Below, piece after piece: positions 1 through 6,726 of a DNA stretch of 11,269 bases. Under the pieces are notes generated by a model that made no database searches, had not been told where the DNA came from, and saw only the letters and a list, made by a program, of their open reading frames with translations. Position 1 is the first letter of the stretch. Every line of letters starts with the position of its first letter. A program made the translations under genes and the position numbers. Origin of the DNA: an uncultured Eubacteriales bacterium (lineage in GTDB: Bacteria; Bacillota; Clostridia; Oscillospirales; CAG-272); assembly GCA_900556615.1 (NCBI GenBank), contig USPP01000025.1:1-11269 (forward strand). The letters are read 5' to 3'.

Positions 1-1042
1 CGGAAGAAGAACGGTTGAAAGCGCATTGCCCGGAGATATCGTATGCTTTTCCGGCGCCGAATCCATAACGATCGGCGATACGATCACCTCCCTTACCTGC
101 CCGGAAGCACTTGAATTTGTAAAAATCAGCGAACCGACAATCGAAATGACCTTCGCTGTCAATGATAGTCCCTTTGCGGGAAAAGAAGGAAAATTTGTTA
201 CCTCCCGCCAGCTCCGAGACAGGCTTTACCGAGAACTTCTGAAGGACGTTTCGCTCAGGGTTTCCGACGGAGAAACCACCGATTGCTTTAAGGTCGCGGG
301 ACGCGGAGAGATGCATCTCTCTATTCTTGTTGAAACTATGCGGAGAGAAGGCTATGAGCTTTCACTCAGCACACCGAGAGTACTCTATAAGGATATTGAC
401 GGCGTAAAGAATGAGCCGTATGAAACCGTTCTTATCGATGTGCCGGAGGAATACATGGGTACCGTGATGGAAAAACTCGGTTCAAGAAAGGGAGAGCTTC
501 TTGAGATGGGAAGACGCGGTTCAAGAATGGAGCTCCAGTATCTGATTCCCTCTCGCTGCCTGTTCGGATATAGAAGCGAATTTCTTACTGCAACAAGAGG
601 CGAGGGCATACTTAATACCGTTTTTGAAGGATATCATCCCTATAAGGGAGACATGCCATCAAGAACCACCGGTTCTCTTGTTGCCTCGGAGAACGGCGAG
701 ACAACCTCCTACGGACTCTTCAACTCTCAGGAAAGAGGTCAACTGTTCGTCGGCGTTCAGACTGATGTATATGAAGGAATGGTCGTTGGAGAAAATCCCA
801 AAATGGGTGACATCGAAATCAATCCCTGCAAAACTAAGCAGCTCACCGCCATCCGTTCTAAGGGAGCAGATGAAAAGCTGATTCTCACGCCTGCAAAAAT
901 TATGAGTTTGGAAGAAGCAATTGAGTTTATCGCCGACGACGAGCTTATCGAGGTTACCCCGAAGAGTATCCGTCTTCGTAAAACCATACTTGACACCGCT
1001 ACACGCAAAAAGGCTCAGGCAAGAAGAAAGCTGCAAAATTAA
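1..1042 (+). CDS. typA: Ribosome-associated GTPase TypA/BipA, C-terminal part (5' truncated by window edge)
   Basis: Translational GTPase of the EF-G/LepA superfamily that binds the 70S ribosome and supports ribosome assembly and stress or cold adaptation. The reading frame is open from base 2 and enters from outside the window. About 346 residues are present out of the roughly 600 usual for the family, so the GTP-binding domain and part of domain II are missing here. Family-typical stretches are visible: GDIVCFSGAESITIGDT (end of domain II), SPFAGKEGKFVTSRQLRDRL, GRGEMHLSILVETMRREGYE (EF-G domain III-like), PYETVLIDVPEEYMG (domain V-like), PSRCLFGYRSEFLTATRGEG and the BipA-specific C-terminal domain ending EVTPKSIRLRKTILD. 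The first ATG-like or TTG codons inside the window are internal, not the start. A strong terminator follows 49 nt after the stop, so this is the end of a transcript. The frame is intact throughout, unlike the two minus-strand genes nearby. Confidence 0.96.
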   Translation, partial: GRRTVESALPGDIVCFSGAESITIGDTITSLTCPEALEFVKISEPTIEMTFAVNDSPFAGKEGKFVTSRQLRDRLYRELLKDVSLRVSDGETTDCFKVAGRGEMHLSILVETMRREGYELSLSTPRVLYKDIDGVKNEPYETVLIDVPEEYMGTVMEKLGSRKGELLEMGRRGSRMELQYLIPSRCLFGYRSEFLTATRGEGILNTVFEGYHPYKGDMPSRTTGSLVASENGETTSYGLFNSQERGQLFVGVQTDVYEGMVVGENPKMGDIEINPCKTKQLTAIRSKGADEKLILTPAKIMSLEEAIEFIADDELIEVTPKSIRLRKTILDTATRKKAQARRKLQN

Positions 1043-1090
1043 TATTTTTTAGAAATAATCGAAAAATATACGAAAAATTACAGAATCGGA

Positions 1091-1130
1091 GGGATAAGCT
1101 TCCGCATCAGAAAAGAAGCTTATCCCTTTT
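1091..1130 (+). terminator. Rho-independent terminator after typA
   Basis: A perfect 11-bp stem (GGGATAAGCTT at 1091-1101 pairing with AAGCTTATCCC at 1116-1126) has a 14-nt loop and is followed by TTTT. It lies 49 nt past the typA stop codon and separates it from the repeat element and the next gene. Confidence 0.85.
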
Positions 1131-1136
1131 GCAATA

Positions 1137-1313
1137 TAAGGCAATACCGCGGGTGCGCGGCTATCACCTTTGCTGTGCATATGCTTGCGTCTTGTTCATC
1201 ATACTTCACCAATTTCGTCGGTAGATGAACCGCTCTTGTCTCCCCAATTGGTATCGTCTGACGAAAAATCCGACGGCAAACCTGCGCAGAAATCATTGTG
1301 CGGTATTACCTTA
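1137..1313. mobile_element. MITE-like element, copy A (TA-flanked, terminal inverted repeats)
   Basis: Non-coding element of about 173 bp between two TA dinucleotides (1137-1138 and 1312-1313). Its ends are AGGCAATACCGC (1139-1150) and GCGGTATTACCT (1300-1311), which are reverse complements with one mismatch. The interior resembles copy C at 2929-3104 along its whole length. The most conserved blocks are TACTTCACCAATTTCGTCGG near 1201, CCAATTGGTATCGTCTGACG near 1243, and CATTGTGCGGTATTACC before the right end. TTTCGTC in the middle can pair with GACGAAA some 40 nt later, giving an internal hairpin. There is no open reading frame of note and no transposase. Short length, inverted ends and apparent TA duplication fit a miniature element mobilised by an IS630/Tc1-mariner-type transposase, but that link is inference. 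It sits between the typA terminator and the start of the downstream small membrane protein gene, 23 nt from its ATG. Confidence 0.72.
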
Positions 1314-1335
1314 AGAAAAATAAATCGGTAAATTT

Positions 1336-1701
1336 ATGAAAAAAAGACTTTTCTTCTTCTCGGCTTTTCTTTTAATCTTCGCCGCTGAAATCATAATCGC
1401 ACTGTTTGTACACGACAGCATAATCCGTCCGTATTTCGGAGATGTCTTGATTGTCATTCTCATCTACTGCCTTATCAGAACAGTGTTTCCCGACAAAATT
1501 ACGCTTCTTCCTCTTTATATTTTTCTTTTTTCCGCAACAGTTGAAGTATTGCAGTATTTTAACTTTGTTTCACTGATCGGCCTCGGAAACAATGCCTTTG
1601 CCAGAATATTATTCGGCACAACCTTTTCCATGATCGATATTCTGTGCTATCTTATCGGAAGCCTTTTCTGTGCGCTTTATGAATTTCTCCGAAAAAAGTA
1701 A
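1336..1701 (+). CDS. Small four-helix membrane protein, DUF2809-like
   Basis: A 121-residue, very hydrophobic protein with about four predicted membrane segments (roughly residues 6-26, 36-52, 57-76 and 93-116). It starts with a short basic MKKR and ends in RKK. The pattern RPYFGDVLIVILIYCLIR in the first third, VEVLQYF in the middle, and a small-residue/aromatic helix with MIDILCYLIGSLF near the end match what I know of the DUF2809 family of uncharacterised bacterial inner-membrane proteins, whose usual size is 120-140 residues. Its function is unknown. The ribosome binding site is weak: no good AGGAG precedes the ATG. MITE copy A ends only 23 nt upstream, so the native leader may have been altered. 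The last 93 nt overlap, on the opposite strand, the 3' end of the transferase gene, an unusually long convergent overlap. Confidence 0.75.
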   Translation: MKKRLFFFSAFLLIFAAEIIIALFVHDSIIRPYFGDVLIVILIYCLIRTVFPDKITLLPLYIFLFSATVEVLQYFNFVSLIGLGNNAFARILFGTTFSMIDILCYLIGSLFCALYEFLRKK

Positions 1702-2687
1702 CCGCCTTCCGTACCTCACTGTAAAAACTCCTATAAGCAAAATGATCACCAAGGAGGGTAGCGCTCCAAGCGCAAGACATATTCCCGCCATACAGAACAC
1801 CGCGCTTACAATAAGAAGGTGAGAACACGCCTGTCCAAGTCCAATTCCCATATCAATAAGTCTGTAATGGAAATGTCCTCTGTCGGCTCTCATGGGATTT
1901 TTTCCCCTCCTCATTCTTCTTATAAAGCTTGCCGCAGTTTCGGAAAGCGGATAAGCCAATATGAAAAGCAAGGCGAATAACGGAACAGCGTTTTCTCCCG
2001 AAAGCTTTTCCGCCGAAAGTATCGAAATGATAAATCCGATAAGCTGTGCTCCGGAGTCGCCGAGAAACAGCTTTTTCTTTTTCAGATTATACGGTAAAAA
2101 ACCCACCGCAGCACCGCAAAGTGCCGCCGATACACCTCCTGAAAAAAAGTCGCCCGAAACAAGCGATAAAACACTGAGGAAAAACGAGCATACAGCCCCT
2201 TCCCCGGCAGAAAGACCGTCAATACCGTCAATAAGATTAAAGGAATTTGTTATTGCTACGATAACAAGAATTGTCAACGGAAGTGATAAGATACCTGTGC
2301 CGCAGGTCATTTCTCCGATCCGAAACGATGTAATCCGTATGCCGGAAAGAAAGGCAATCAAAGCAGCGGATATCTGAAGAATAAGCTTCATAGGTGCCGC
2401 CATTCCTCTGACATCGTCCGTATCACCGCGCCTCCCAATGCTATCGCCCGAAGCAGTTCGTTTTCAAATCCGATCGATGCCAAAAAAGGCAGAATAAAAC
2501 CGGCAGCAACCGCAATTCCTCCCAGTCTCGGCGTAGGAAACGCATGCCGCTTTCTTCCCCCGTCCGGGTTGTCAATCGCACCGATAAGAAACGACAGCCA
2601 TCTTGCAGCGGGGCAAGCGCTGAAGGTCATAGCTCCCGATACAGTAAAAAATGTGATCGTATATAAAAGAAAAAGATCCGTATTCAT
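1609..2687 (-). pseudogene. Undecaprenyl-phosphate GlcNAc-1-phosphate transferase (TagO/WecA family), frameshifted
   Basis: Polyprenol-phosphate sugar-1-phosphate transferase family, which loads a UDP-HexNAc sugar phosphate on undecaprenyl phosphate to start wall teichoic acid or surface polysaccharide synthesis. Two overlapping minus-strand frames together cover the family. The first (2687 down to about 2421) encodes an N-terminal membrane helix, GAIDNPDGGRKRHAFPTPRLGG (the PD..RKxH..P..GG motif) and ends its homology at ALGGAVI. The second resumes with DDVRGMAAPMKLILQ (about 2418) and runs to 1609, with NLIDGIDGLSAG, FLGDSGAQLIGF and DRGHFHYRL. At the junction only 2 nt separate the GGAVI codons from the DD codons where relatives have about five to seven residues, so a deletion of 13-19 nt (3n+1) has removed part of a membrane helix and shifted the frame. 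The start at 2687 is preceded by GAGAGG. The HxHH motif reads HFHY. As written the gene cannot give a full-length enzyme. A sequencing or assembly error remains possible. Confidence 0.82.
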
Positions 2688-2759
2688 CCGTCCGTTTACC
2701 TCTCGGTTTCTTTCCTTGATAAATATGTAGATCTTCTTCTCTTTATTTTATTATGTATG

Positions 2760-2930
2760 TAGCAATACCGTAATTCACGGATAACATCCTGTCGGCACAT
2801 CCGCATGTTTCTTTTGCGGCGTTCGTTACATATTTTGTCGGCAAGAAAGCACTCTTGCGCCTCAATTTGTCGTACAACCGAAAAATCTGACGGCATATCT
2901 GCACCGTCGGAACCATGAGGTATTATCTTA
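2760..2930. mobile_element. MITE-like element, copy B (more diverged, abuts copy C)
   Basis: Third and most diverged relative of the repeat, same orientation as A and C. The left end reads GCAATACCG (2762-2770) next to TA, with the first AG of the consensus changed or lost. The right end GGTATTATCT (2919-2928) is followed by TA (2929-2930), which is also the left TA of copy C. Shared internal blocks are ATTTTGTCGGCA, GCCTCAATTTGTCGTAC and CGAAAAATCTGACGGC, in the same order as in copy A. It lies about 70 nt upstream of the transferase start codon, so it may separate that gene from its original promoter. No credible coding capacity: the minus-strand open frame through it has no recognisable content. 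Confidence 0.6.
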
Positions 2931-3104
2931 AGGCAATAGCCGTGTGCACAGCTCACGCCTTTATTGCGCATATGCTTGCCTCTATTCCGCTATACTTCAC
3001 AAATTTCGTCGGCAGAGGGGGTCGCTCTCGCCTCCTCAATTGGTATTGTCTGACAAAAATCCGGCAGCGCAGCTACACAACAAGCATTGTGCGGTATTGC
3101 CTTA
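2929..3104. mobile_element. MITE-like element, copy C (TA-flanked, tandem with copy B)
   Basis: About 172 bp between TA at 2929-2930 and TA at 3103-3104. The ends are AGGCAATAGCC (2931-2941) and GCGGTATTGCCT (3091-3102), inverted repeats with a small mismatch near the inner edge. By eye it is clearly alignable with copy A over its full length. The best blocks are GCATATGCTTGC, ATACTTCACAAATTTCGTCGG, CAATTGGTATTGTCTGAC and CATTGTGCGGTATTGCCTTA. It starts exactly where copy B ends, sharing one TA. This is the arrangement expected if one element inserted at the TA flanking another, or if an array recombined. It lies 85 nt past the trpS stop codon. No transposase is encoded. Confidence 0.72.
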
Positions 3105-3189
3105 ACTGAATGACGCCGATACGCACCATAGGTACCAGATCTTTCCTCAGGCTTCAAAGGGCATACTGACACTGAGCAGCATCAGAATT

Positions 3190-4217
<1,028 letters not shown>

Positions 4218-4232
4218 TCAATTGACTTTATT

Positions 4233-4262
4233 ATTTTACCATAGTATAAGCATTTATTTCAA
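4233..4262 (-). promoter_or_regulatory. Probable promoter of trpS
   Basis: Read on the minus strand, TTGAAA (4262-4257) and TAAAAT (4238-4233) are separated by 18 nt, giving a sigma-A type promoter about 46 nt before the trpS start. The short leader leaves no room for a T-box tRNA-sensing element if this is the only start site. Confidence 0.5.
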
Positions 4263-4333
4263 TAGTTTATCCTATTATTTATTAAAAAATTTTAAATATT
4301 GAAGCAGAAAATGTGTATTTCTCTTTAAGACAC

Positions 4334-4362
4334 TTGAATGAAAGCCCTTTTTATGCTACAAT
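4334..4362 (+). promoter_or_regulatory. Probable promoter of the 4438 gene
   Basis: TTGAAT (4334-4339) and TACAAT (4357-4362) with an ideal 17-nt spacer, followed by an AT-rich stretch. It drives the plus strand, divergent from the trpS promoter. The 70-nt stretch between the two promoters is very AT-rich and shows no other signal. Confidence 0.6.
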
Positions 4363-4437
4363 AATAAAGATATTGAGCCGTTTCCACACTGCTGCTTCGG
4401 CAGATATCTTAAAATGATTCGTGAGGATTGACCGATT

Positions 4438-5172
4438 ATGGATTATATGAATAACGAAGAAACCAAAACGTCTCGTCCGCTCAGAATGATCGGAAAAATG
4501 ATCAAATGGATGTTTATTGCCGTTGTAGTACTCATGTTGCTTTGGCTTACGCTATGCTCAATACTGCAAAAGGGAACGCCTGCGATGAAGAAATACGTAT
4601 GGACGGCAGAAGCCGCGGAGCAGTATGCTGAAAATAAAGAGTTTAAGATATGGAATCTTACCGCCTTTAACACAAGCTCCCTCGATAAAATTTTCTATAT
4701 TGAGAATCTCATGTACACCGAGGAGCCTTCACAGTTTCAATTTATGCTCAGATACAATGTACACAACGAATCGGTAAAAAAGCTGTCGGCAAATTCTGCC
4801 GAAAAAGAACCGTTTGTCTTTGTTCTGAAGGACAATAAGGGAAAAACCTATACAAAATACGAATATATGACCGATTCCGCTCTGATATACGGTTACTACC
4901 GCGTGGTTTTTTCGGGAGTCGATACCTCGGAAGCCACGGAGCTTACCGTATATATATACCGCAATAACGGAGAAAATACCGATTTCCGTTCCCCCGTCGA
5001 TTCCTGCATCGTTTGGTATAACGACGGTTATAAATCAAAACACAAGCTAACAGCATCGGAAAAAAAGGCTGCCGCAAAACCATCGCCTCTTGTTTCGGAA
5101 TTTTTCGAGATAAATGATCTTAATACAGAAACCGATACGGATTCCGAAGAAAACACAGACTCCGTCACATAA
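4438..5172 (+). CDS. Single-pass membrane protein with extracytoplasmic domain, function unknown
   Basis: 244 residues, not recognised. A short charged N-terminus (RPLRMIGKMIKW) precedes one membrane helix at about residues 22-43 (MFIAVVVLMLLWLTLCSIL). The basic N-terminal side predicts an inside-out anchor with the remainder outside the cell. The outer part (about 50-215) looks folded, with alternating hydrophobic strands, for example FQFMLRYNVHN, PFVFVLKDNKGKTYTKY, YGYYRVVFSGV and ELTVYIYRN, suggesting a beta-sandwich. The C-terminus is an acidic, Thr/Ser-rich tail (NTETDTDSEENTDSVT). No catalytic motif, lipobox or sortase signal is visible. GTGAGGA about 11 nt upstream supports ATG 4438; the Met at codon 4 is a possible alternative. 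It has its own promoter, divergent from trpS, and no strong terminator follows. Confidence 0.82.
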   Translation: MDYMNNEETKTSRPLRMIGKMIKWMFIAVVVLMLLWLTLCSILQKGTPAMKKYVWTAEAAEQYAENKEFKIWNLTAFNTSSLDKIFYIENLMYTEEPSQFQFMLRYNVHNESVKKLSANSAEKEPFVFVLKDNKGKTYTKYEYMTDSALIYGYYRVVFSGVDTSEATELTVYIYRNNGENTDFRSPVDSCIVWYNDGYKSKHKLTASEKKAAAKPSPLVSEFFEINDLNTETDTDSEENTDSVT

Positions 5173-5179
5173 TCGGACG

Positions 5180-5371
5180 ATGGTAAAAGTCGATGATTTA
5201 TAATAAAATCCGTTTTTCAACGGCTTTGCCGACAAAAAACACCTTTAAGGCGGGCAGAGTGAGTCCGCACGCTGAGGAAAGCGCCAAAATCCTCGTTTTT
5301 TTCCGACTGCGATAAGCACGAGTCCCCTCCCTCTGCGCACTTCTCAATTGTAAAATGCAGTTTTACCATTG
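5180..5371 (+). other. Hairpin-rich intergenic region, candidate structured RNA or 5' leader
   Basis: About 230 nt without a gene lie between 5172 and 5404. Several pairings can be seen. ATGGTAAAA (5180-5188) is perfectly complementary to TTTTACCAT (5361-5369). GTCG (5189-5192) pairs with CGAC (5230-5233) around a CCGTT-TTTC-AACGG hairpin (5210-5223). GCAGAGTGAG (5254-5263) pairs with CTCCCTCTGC (5327-5336) with one mismatch. CAATTGTAAAA (5345-5355) pairs with TTTTACCATTG (5361-5371) with one mismatch. The last hairpin and the outermost stem use the same bases and exclude each other. The region is locally GC-richer than its surroundings. No known RNA family was recognised, and a T7 run at about 5296-5302 is the only termination-like sign. 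Because the gene at 5404 follows 32 nt later, a cis-acting leader is as likely as an independent RNA. Confidence 0.4.
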
Positions 5372-5403
5372 GCTAACCACATAATCAAAAGGAGAAAACT
5401 GAA

Positions 5404-6096
5404 ATGGTATTGAATTCAAAAGAAACAACTATTGCATACAGATGCCCGGTATGCGGAAAATTTATACTCGGAATCGTCGGAATCTTTACCCTTTCCGGCG
5501 ATCTTATTAAGCTTAAGTGCGACTGCGGCGGCTCTGAGCTTACCGTGGCTTACACCTCGGAACGGAAACTCAGAATAACGGCTCCCTGTATGTTCTGCCC
5601 CTCCCCTCATACTTATGTCATAAGCTCCGACGCTTTTTTTGACCGTGAACTGCTCGCGCTTTCCTGCACTTTTTCCTCCGTCGACGTTTGTTTTATAGGA
5701 AAAAAGGACAAAGTACTTGAAGCCGCGCGTGCTGCTGACCGCGAATTGCTTGAACTCATCGAAGAAATGGGATTTGACAGCTTTGATGAATTTATGACCG
5801 GAAAAAATTCGGTATCGGATCATTCAAATGACAATGTTGACGCCGATTATCGCATAGATTATGCACAAATTGAGGAAGTTGTCCATTTCATGCTTACAGA
5901 GCTGTCGGAAGACGGGGATATTCTCTGCGGATGCCATGAGGGGGATACCGCCAGATATGATTTCGAATTTCAGGGCGATTCCGTAAAGATATTCTGTCAT
6001 ACCTGTGGATATGAAAAAATCATTCCCATGTCAAGCACACTTGCCGCAAATGCTTTTCTTCATACCGATAAGCTCATTCTTGAAAAAAATGAATAA
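5404..6096 (+). CDS. Cysteine-rich zinc-ribbon-like cytosolic protein, function unknown
   Basis: 230 residues, soluble, no signal peptide. Paired cysteines suggest two or three treble-clef or zinc-ribbon units. The N-terminal unit has YRCPVCGKF (C14, C17) with CDCGG (C39, C41); next comes CMFCPSPH (C62, C65, H69). An acidic, helical middle (about 104-170) is followed by a C-terminal unit with CGCHEG (C175, C177, H178) and CHTCGYE (C198, C201). The repeated layout CxxC...CxC in both halves hints at an internal duplication joined by a helical linker. I recall similar uncharacterised proteins in Clostridia but cannot assign a role; metal binding is inference from spacing. A good ribosome binding site (AAAAGGAG, about 9 nt before ATG) fixes the start. 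The structured intergenic region lies directly upstream, and the mscL promoter begins 14 nt after its stop. Confidence 0.8.
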   Translation: MVLNSKETTIAYRCPVCGKFILGIVGIFTLSGDLIKLKCDCGGSELTVAYTSERKLRITAPCMFCPSPHTYVISSDAFFDRELLALSCTFSSVDVCFIGKKDKVLEAARAADRELLELIEEMGFDSFDEFMTGKNSVSDHSNDNVDADYRIDYAQIEEVVHFMLTELSEDGDILCGCHEGDTARYDFEFQGDSVKIFCHTCGYEKIIPMSSTLAANAFLHTDKLILEKNE

Positions 6097-6130
6097 ACTG
6101 TGATTTTATCTTGACATTTTTTATCACAGT
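6097..6130 (+). promoter_or_regulatory. 8-bp perfect inverted repeat around the mscL -35 box, operator candidate
   Basis: ACTGTGAT (6097-6104) and ATCACAGT (6123-6130) are perfect inverse copies separated by 18 nt. The left arm starts directly after the stop codon of the previous gene; the right arm lies inside the promoter spacer. The -35 box is in the loop. No T-run follows, which argues against a terminator and for a repressor site. Confidence 0.45.
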
Positions 6131-6138
6131 GGTATAAT
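6111..6138 (+). promoter_or_regulatory. Canonical sigma-A promoter of mscL
   Basis: Perfect consensus boxes TTGACA (6111-6116) and TATAAT (6133-6138) with a 16-nt spacer. Transcription would start near 6145, giving a leader of about 60 nt before mscL. Confidence 0.8.
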
Positions 6139-6151
6139 AATTATTGAACTT

Positions 6152-6176
6152 AAAGTCGTCTTTCGGCGATTTTTGT
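6152..6176 (+). promoter_or_regulatory. Short leader hairpin with T-tract upstream of mscL
   Basis: AAAGTCGTC (6152-6160), loop TTTC, GGCGATTTT (6165-6173) form a hairpin using two G-T pairs, followed by TGTATTTTTATA. It lies between the promoter and the gene and could cause partial early termination. The stem is weak, so this is tentative. Confidence 0.3.
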
Positions 6177-6204
6177 ATTTTTATATTTATGTGAGGTCAC
6201 TACC

Positions 6205-6726
6205 ATGAAATTCATTGAAGACTTTAAAAAATTTATTTTCAAGGGAAATGTCATCGACATGGCTGTCGGCGTTGTAATCGGCGGTTCGTTCGGTAAGATT
6301 GTCACAGGTCTTGTCAATTACATAATCAATCCCTTTGTCGGACTTTTCATCAAAAGCGGAAATCTTGACTCCTTCAAAACGGTAATTTCCGAAGCAGTCG
6401 TTGATGAAGCCGGAACAGTCGTTACTCCGGAAAACGCCATTCTTTGGGGAACCTGGATTCAAACTATTATCGATTTTCTGATTACCGCTCTGTGTATATT
6501 TGTCGTTCTTCGTGTCATGATGAAGGCGAAAAATAAACTGGAATACAAAAAAATCGCCGAAGAAAAGAAAAAGGCAGAGGAAGCCGAAGCGAAAGCAAAA
6601 GCCGAGAAGGAAGCCGCAGACGCAGCAGCGGCGGCAGCGGCCGAGAAGCAAGCGCTTATTGAAGACAGCATCATTAAGCAGGCAGAATTGCTCTGCGATA
6701 TAAAAAGTCTGCTTGAAAAGCAGTAA
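6205..6726 (+). CDS. mscL: Large-conductance mechanosensitive channel MscL with extended C-terminal tail
   Basis: Pentameric membrane pore that opens at near-lytic membrane tension and releases solutes after osmotic downshock. The N-terminal amphipathic helix and TM1 carry the family core (FKGNVIDMAVGVVIGGSFGK, residues 12-31, then NYIINPFVGL). The periplasmic loop is about residues 50-83 and TM2 about 84-107 (IQTIIDFLITALCIFVVLR). The C-terminal bundle helix ends LCDIKSLLEKQ, as in relatives. At 173 residues it is about 35 longer than E. coli MscL (136). The extra length is an Ala/Glu/Lys-rich insert at about 112-152, including a run of seven alanines, inserted between TM2 and the terminal helix and probably lengthening the cytoplasmic coiled coil. 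GAGGT about 8 nt before the ATG is the ribosome binding site. No terminator follows; the glucokinase gene begins 44 nt later and may be co-transcribed. Confidence 0.97.
   Translation: MKFIEDFKKFIFKGNVIDMAVGVVIGGSFGKIVTGLVNYIINPFVGLFIKSGNLDSFKTVISEAVVDEAGTVVTPENAILWGTWIQTIIDFLITALCIFVVLRVMMKAKNKLEYKKIAEEKKKAEEAEAKAKAEKEAADAAAAAAAEKQALIEDSIIKQAELLCDIKSLLEKQ

Noticed and set aside
659..1036. Antisense open frame of 125 codons inside typA
   Set aside because: It is a shadow of the well-conserved typA frame on the plus strand.
1137..3104. Spaced repeats considered as a CRISPR array
   Set aside because: Units are about 170 bp, diverged and only three in number, with a gene pair between them. There are no short regular repeats or spacers and no cas genes.
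2696..3172. Open frames of 60-91 codons on both strands across the repeat elements
   Set aside because: They run through the MITE-like copies, have no ribosome binding site or recognisable protein features, and do not correspond to a frame kept between copies A, B and C.
3165..3184. Hairpin CTGA...TCAG after trpS as terminator
   Set aside because: The stem is only about 4 bp, with mismatches, and no T-run follows on the minus strand.
5270..5282. GAGGAAAG motif resembling the conserved RNase P RNA segment
   Set aside because: Only this short match is present; the other conserved RNase P regions and the required length are missing.
5173..5371. 6S RNA-like layout (closing stem, GAGTCCCC-like segment, about 190 nt)
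   Set aside because: The overall shape is suggestive, but there is no clear promoter-like open bubble and no terminator at the 3' end, so I do not name it 6S RNA.
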